Shown here in pieces: positions 7,432 to 9,923 of a stretch of DNA of 9,923 bases (position 1 is the stretch's first letter; each line of letters opens with the position of its first letter). The stretch covers positions 1-9,923 of the forward strand of contig CAZBWH010000096.1 of the NCBI GenBank assembly GCA_964495595.1, written 5' to 3'. Position numbers and translations under genes: made by a program. Source of the DNA: CALMFQ01 sp964495595. Lineage in GTDB: Bacteria > Pseudomonadota > Gammaproteobacteria > Burkholderiales > SCOH01. Under the pieces are notes generated by a model, which did no database searches, was not told the DNA's origin, and saw nothing but the letters and a program-made list of their open reading frames with translations.

Positions 7432-8832
7432 TCAGAAGTTGATCGGCATCGAAGCGCCCATCGAGAAGTCCGGTGACTCACGGGTCAGGCCGATACCGGT
7501 ATTGAGGTTGAGCGTGAACTTGGGATCCAATCTCCAGCCAACGCCGATGTTCAATGAACCCGAGGTACTCGGATCCAGCACTGTCGAAACCTCATTATTG
7601 AAGTGCAGCACAGTGGACTTGGAGTAGGACATAGACGTGGACAGGTTGAGTGACACATCATATGACAGCGCGTACCCCATCCCCATACCGAACGACCAGT
7701 TATCCCCCGGCTCGACCGCCTGAATCCGACGTCCTTCATTACCACGCAGTTGGTTAAGGCCGGTTTTTTCGAAGCTGGTACCCCATGTAAGCGAGCTGTA
7801 CAGCACGATCGGATCGACAACCTTGGAAATATTGCCACCCAAGCTCAAGCCAAATGTCCCCGATCCGGTGGACAATTCTGTTGCGGCATTCACATCATAC
7901 GGGCTGACTCCCGTCGGCAAACGCAAGGATCCATTGAAAGTCAGCGAAGGCAAGGTTCGGCTGACCGAGAATGGCTGCCAACGCAGATTGGCAGAAATAT
8001 CTCCCATGCCGGTGACCCAGCGCTTCCGGTTCGCCCCCTGGACATCGATCTTGTGCACCATCGGCACTGATGCACCAACGGTGACATTATTCAGCAAGCC
8101 ATAATCCATGATCAGCGTATTGGTAAAGGCATGTGTCGCAGCCTTGTTTACCGAAAAACGTGAAAGCACAGCCTCACCCGATGCATTTTGTGCCGTAGCC
8201 ACATCCAGTGACTCGTTACCGAAGAAGGTGTAGTTGAAATCATAGTTGAAGTCGAAATTGCCCTTCTTCAGCAGACTGTAGTTGCGCTCGGAAGACTCCA
8301 GCACACTTTCCAGCAACTTCTTGTTGTCGGCATCCGATTCACTCTTGGCCAGCGCCTGGCGGGCTGTTGCCTCGGACGCTACGGCTGGTTTGGTGTCATT
8401 CGATGGCGCAGTGGCAACCGCCACCGGCTTGGTGTCTTTAGACTGCGTAGCAGTGCCTGCCGCCGGCTTGCTACCGGCAGGTAGGGCCGCAGCAACAGGC
8501 GCGGCTACTGGTGGTTTACTCTCCGCCACCTTGGGCTCGGCCGGCTTCGCCACTGCGGGCGCAACATCTGCAGCCTTGAGCGGAGCCGGCTTGGCCTCGA
8601 CCACAGGAGATGCGCTCACCGCAGCCGGCTTGGCTGCCTCCGGAGAAGGAACCGCCTTTACAGCGGCTACAGGTTCGGCTGTTGCAGCAACCACCTTGCC
8701 TGATCCGATTTCAACATTTGTGTTGACGCCCAATGGGCTCCGTAAGGCTCCTGCCGGAGCCGTCTCTGCCTGCGCCAGGGAAACGGCACCGCCCATCAGT
8801 GCCACGCCAATCGCCAAGGAATGTCTTCTCAC
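7432..8832 (-). CDS. FapF-like outer-membrane barrel with Ala/Pro/Lys-rich periplasmic linker
   Basis: A 466-residue secreted protein starting at GTG 8832, with an AGAGG site upstream and 18 bases after the C39 gene. The signal peptide is cleaved after AQA (residue 22). Residues about 45-155 are low-complexity Ala/Pro/Val with repeated KPA, KPV and DTKP units, resembling the TonB-type periplasm-spanning linker. A short charged helix follows (about 155-190, KKLLESVLESSERNYSLLKKG), then a beta-barrel (about 191-466). Features of the barrel are the phrases FTNTLIMDYGLLNNVTVGASVP, GMGDISANLRWQPF, LPTGVSPYDVN and TELSTGSGTF, and the final Phe. Helix plus barrel resembles FapF, the trimeric exporter of Pseudomonas functional amyloid, from memory rather than alignment. 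The C39 peptidase next to it supports this. In classic FapF the N-terminal part is coiled coil, so the KP-rich linker differs. It could instead be a more general transporter of the phenol-degradation meta-pathway barrel type. Confidence 0.8.
   Translation of the reverse strand: MRRHSLAIGVALMGGAVSLAQAETAPAGALRSPLGVNTNVEIGSGKVVAATAEPVAAVKAVPSPEAAKPAAVSASPVVEAKPAPLKAADVAPAVAKPAEPKVAESKPPVAAPVAAALPAGSKPAAGTATQSKDTKPVAVATAPSNDTKPAVASEATARQALAKSESDADNKKLLESVLESSERNYSLLKKGNFDFNYDFNYTFFGNESLDVATAQNASGEAVLSRFSVNKAATHAFTNTLIMDYGLLNNVTVGASVPMVHKIDVQGANRKRWVTGMGDISANLRWQPFSVSRTLPSLTFNGSLRLPTGVSPYDVNAATELSTGSGTFGLSLGGNISKVVDPIVLYSSLTWGTSFEKTGLNQLRGNEGRRIQAVEPGDNWSFGMGMGYALSYDVSLNLSTSMSYSKSTVLHFNNEVSTVLDPSTSGSLNIGVGWRLDPKFTLNLNTGIGLTRESPDFSMGASMPINF
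8368..8700 (-). repeat. Low-complexity Ala/Pro/Lys tract in the FapF-like gene
   Basis: Encodes about 110 residues of Ala, Val, Pro and Lys with recurring KPA/KPV steps (AKPAA, AKPAP, AKPAE, ESKPP, GSKPA, DTKPV, DTKPA). There are no hydrophobic segments and few aromatic residues. Such tracts usually form extended spacers. Repeat copy number may vary between strains. Confidence 0.75.
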
Positions 8833-8850
8833 AGCCGCCTCTATTTATTC

Positions 8851-9600
8851 TTAACGTCGATAATTGAAAATTCCGCCTGCAGCAGCATCGACCTGATTCT
8901 GCAGCGTCTCATTCCAGTAAGGTGTTTTCGCCCAAACCGTCTGCCGAATCCTGTCGGCATCCATGATGCGTAAGTCATCATCGGATAACGCCAGCTTATT
9001 GACCGGCTCGGTATTGTCTTTTGGATAGACCAGGAACAGCACGTTACCATCCCACAGCTTGGCGAAGTGCTCGGCCGTAAAGCTGATCTTGCCCATCGAA
9101 GGGTCGGCAATATACACATGACCATCACGCAACTCGCGGAACACCACAAAGTGCTTGAACCCTGCGTACTGGATCGTTACCAGCCCAGGCTGCCGCAAAT
9201 CAGCCAGATCCTGCAATTCAGCCTTGAAGCCAGCTCCTTTATAGCCCAGCGTGCCCACGTAGCGTTTCATGTCCAGCAAAGAGAAGCCGCGCCGCTGAAC
9301 GATCTTGTCTTTTTCACCGTGCTTGAGCATGCCTTCCATGACTTCGTTTTCCTGCAGGTTTTCACCCAGGAAATAATTCATCACTGTCGTCAATGCCGCC
9401 GAACCACAACTGTAGTCATAGGCCTGATGGATCATGTCAGCGCTTTTGATCTCACTCAGCGGGCGAATGGCAAGCTGCTCGTGCTGACGAGTCGAGTGAT
9501 TGCTTGCCACAAGGTAGGAGCCCTCAGGCAGATCGCGCTGCGTCTCGGCCAAGCCGATATTGGCCATGGCCATCACAGCCAATACCATAGTGAGAAACAT
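8851..9600 (-). CDS. Periplasmic C39-family cysteine peptidase, FapD-like
   Basis: A 249-residue protein with an N-terminal signal-like segment (cleavage probably after GLA, residue 18), so it should act in the periplasm. The C39 papain-like fold is indicated by the oxyanion Gln59 and nucleophile Cys65 in HQAYDYSCGSAALTTVMNY, then His150 in GFKHFVVFRE and Asp166 in VYIADPSMG; all four catalytic positions are present. Unlike bacteriocin-processing C39 domains it is not fused to an ABC transporter and no ABC gene is near. A free secreted C39 peptidase directly upstream of a FapF-like barrel is the FapD-FapF arrangement of functional-amyloid operons. The last 50 residues (from about 200) match nothing I recognise. 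The signal peptide lacks a basic residue before its hydrophobic core, but no in-frame upstream start exists (a TAA lies a few codons back). The ribosome site is a GGGG run, modest. First gene of the unit; 18 bases separate it from the next. Confidence 0.87.
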   Translation of the reverse strand: MFLTMVLAVMAMANIGLAETQRDLPEGSYLVASNHSTRQHEQLAIRPLSEIKSADMIHQAYDYSCGSAALTTVMNYFLGENLQENEVMEGMLKHGEKDKIVQRRGFSLLDMKRYVGTLGYKGAGFKAELQDLADLRQPGLVTIQYAGFKHFVVFRELRDGHVYIADPSMGKISFTAEHFAKLWDGNVLFLVYPKDNTEPVNKLALSDDDLRIMDADRIRQTVWAKTPYWNETLQNQVDAAAGGIFNYRR

Positions 9601-9627
9601 GAATGCCCCGCCCCCATCGAATATTTG

Positions 9628-9644
9628 TTATGCATAAACATGCA
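9628..9644. repeat. Small palindromes in the leader of the C39 operon
   Basis: TTATGCATAA (9628-9637) is a perfect 10-base palindrome and overlaps TGCAT-aaac-ATGCA (9631-9644). Both lie between the putative transcription start and the C39 start codon, where an operator or small leader structure could sit. Neither matches an operator I can name. Confidence 0.35.
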
Positions 9645-9654
9645 CTTTGCGACC

Positions 9655-9682
9655 ATACTACCGAATTTCCTGCGATTATCAA
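9655..9682 (-). promoter_or_regulatory. Candidate sigma70 promoter of the C39/FapF/FadL operon
   Basis: On the minus strand TTGATA (9677-9682) precedes TAGTAT (9655-9660) with a 16-base spacer. The -35 box matches consensus at five of six positions and the -10 at four of six. Transcription would start near 9648, leaving a leader of about 48 bases before the C39 gene. Confidence 0.5.
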
Positions 9683-9722
9683 TAGTCATTCGACATATTT
9701 TTATCGCTGTTAAGCTGGTTTG

Positions 9723-9868
9723 ATAAACCCATATTCAAAACGTTCCTTTCGAAGGAAGAAATTCATTCTGAATATCGTCACCAGCATCCAGCCAATGGAA
9801 CTCGCAATGATCCGGCAGGCCCACAGACCGCTCGCTGCATGATAGACAATCCATTGCCCGCTTCCAAA
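9723..9868. other. Non-coding stretch with nested inverted repeats (9731-9775)
   Basis: Part of a roughly 320-base region without a supportable gene. It contains outer arms ATATTCA (9731-9737) and TGAATAT (9769-9775) enclosing an inner stem TTCCTT-TCG-AAGGAA (9743-9757). The rest shows no clear gene; a minus-strand frame ending TAA near 9710 has no good start and would have to run through the terminator at 9869-9897. Confidence 0.5.
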
Positions 9869-9897
9869 AAAAACGCCACGCAGTGCGTGGCGTTTTT
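9866..9897. terminator. Strong terminator hairpin near the right edge
   Basis: An 8-bp stem with arms CGCCACGC and GCGTGGCG around an AGT loop (9874-9892), flanked by A8 on the left and T5 on the right. On the minus strand it ends in eight T, so it most likely terminates a minus-strand gene lying beyond the right edge; it could also act on the plus strand. The final three bases, TCA, could be that gene's TGA stop, but this cannot be confirmed. Confidence 0.85.
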
Positions 9898-9923
9898 GCT
9901 GAACCGGCTAAGCCTGTTTGTCA

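Noticed and set aside
8282..8854. A plus-strand frame of Ala/Gly/Thr-rich protein antisense to the FapF-like gene
   Set aside because: It mirrors the Ala/Pro/Lys tract on the other strand; the low-complexity composition is enough to explain the open frame.
8851..9600. Bacteriocin leader-processing C39 peptidase of an ABC exporter
   Set aside because: No ABC transporter or transmembrane domain is fused or nearby, and the protein has its own signal-like N-terminus, which fits the FapD kind better.
9067..9723. A plus-strand 218-codon frame opposite the C39 gene
   Set aside because: Antisense to a gene with an intact catalytic set; no family pattern and it runs through the promoter region of the real operon.
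9710..9865. A minus-strand frame ending FFLRKERFEYGFIKPA that looks vaguely like a protein tail
   Set aside because: No start codon with a ribosome site, and the frame would have to pass through the strong terminator at 9866-9897. Possibly a gene remnant, but not supportable.
1..9923. CRISPR arrays, tRNA or rRNA genes, transposases, phage genes
   Set aside because: No regularly spaced repeats, no cloverleaf-like sequence, no transposase or integrase frames and no terminal inverted repeats were seen on reading either strand.

Overview
The window looks like chromosomal DNA of a Gram-negative proteobacterium. It is fairly GC-rich and codes for outer-membrane beta-barrels ending in Phe, a lipobox protein, an RND efflux system and periplasmic enzymes. 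A betaproteobacterium (for example the Neisseriales) is my guess from protein flavour only; no rRNA or other taxonomic marker is present. Genes are dense and mostly on the minus strand. One run of exactly 100 N (2810-2909) is an assembly gap inside the efflux operon.

Left part (1-4009, minus strand): a three-gene efflux operon read right to left. First comes an ArsR-family repressor of the BigR/SqrR/YgaV kind, with the two-cysteine pair at the family's 66-residue spacing. Its stop codon directly abuts the start of an RND periplasmic adaptor, whose C-terminus is lost in the gap. Next is an AcrB-like RND permease, whose N-terminus is lost in the gap and whose C-terminus runs off the left edge. 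A strong promoter (TTGCAA-N16-TATAAT) and AT-rich dyads lie just upstream of the repressor.

Middle (4183-5605): a divergent plus-strand gene for a lipoprotein cyclophilin-type prolyl isomerase, a hairpin, then a converging minus-strand gene for a small HExxH membrane protein of unknown function.

Right part (5749-9682, minus strand): a promoter followed by a three-gene unit. It encodes a periplasmic C39-type cysteine peptidase resembling FapD, a FapF-like outer-membrane barrel with a long Ala/Pro/Lys linker, and a FadL/OmpP1-family barrel, closed by a perfect 28-nt palindromic terminator. FapD and FapF normally export Pseudomonas functional amyloid together with fapA/B/C/E. Here no amyloid subunit is visible, and a FadL-type barrel is in the unit instead, which makes this the most interesting locus in the window. 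The last 320 bases hold the unit's promoter, an inverted-repeat structure and a strong terminator, but no gene I can support.
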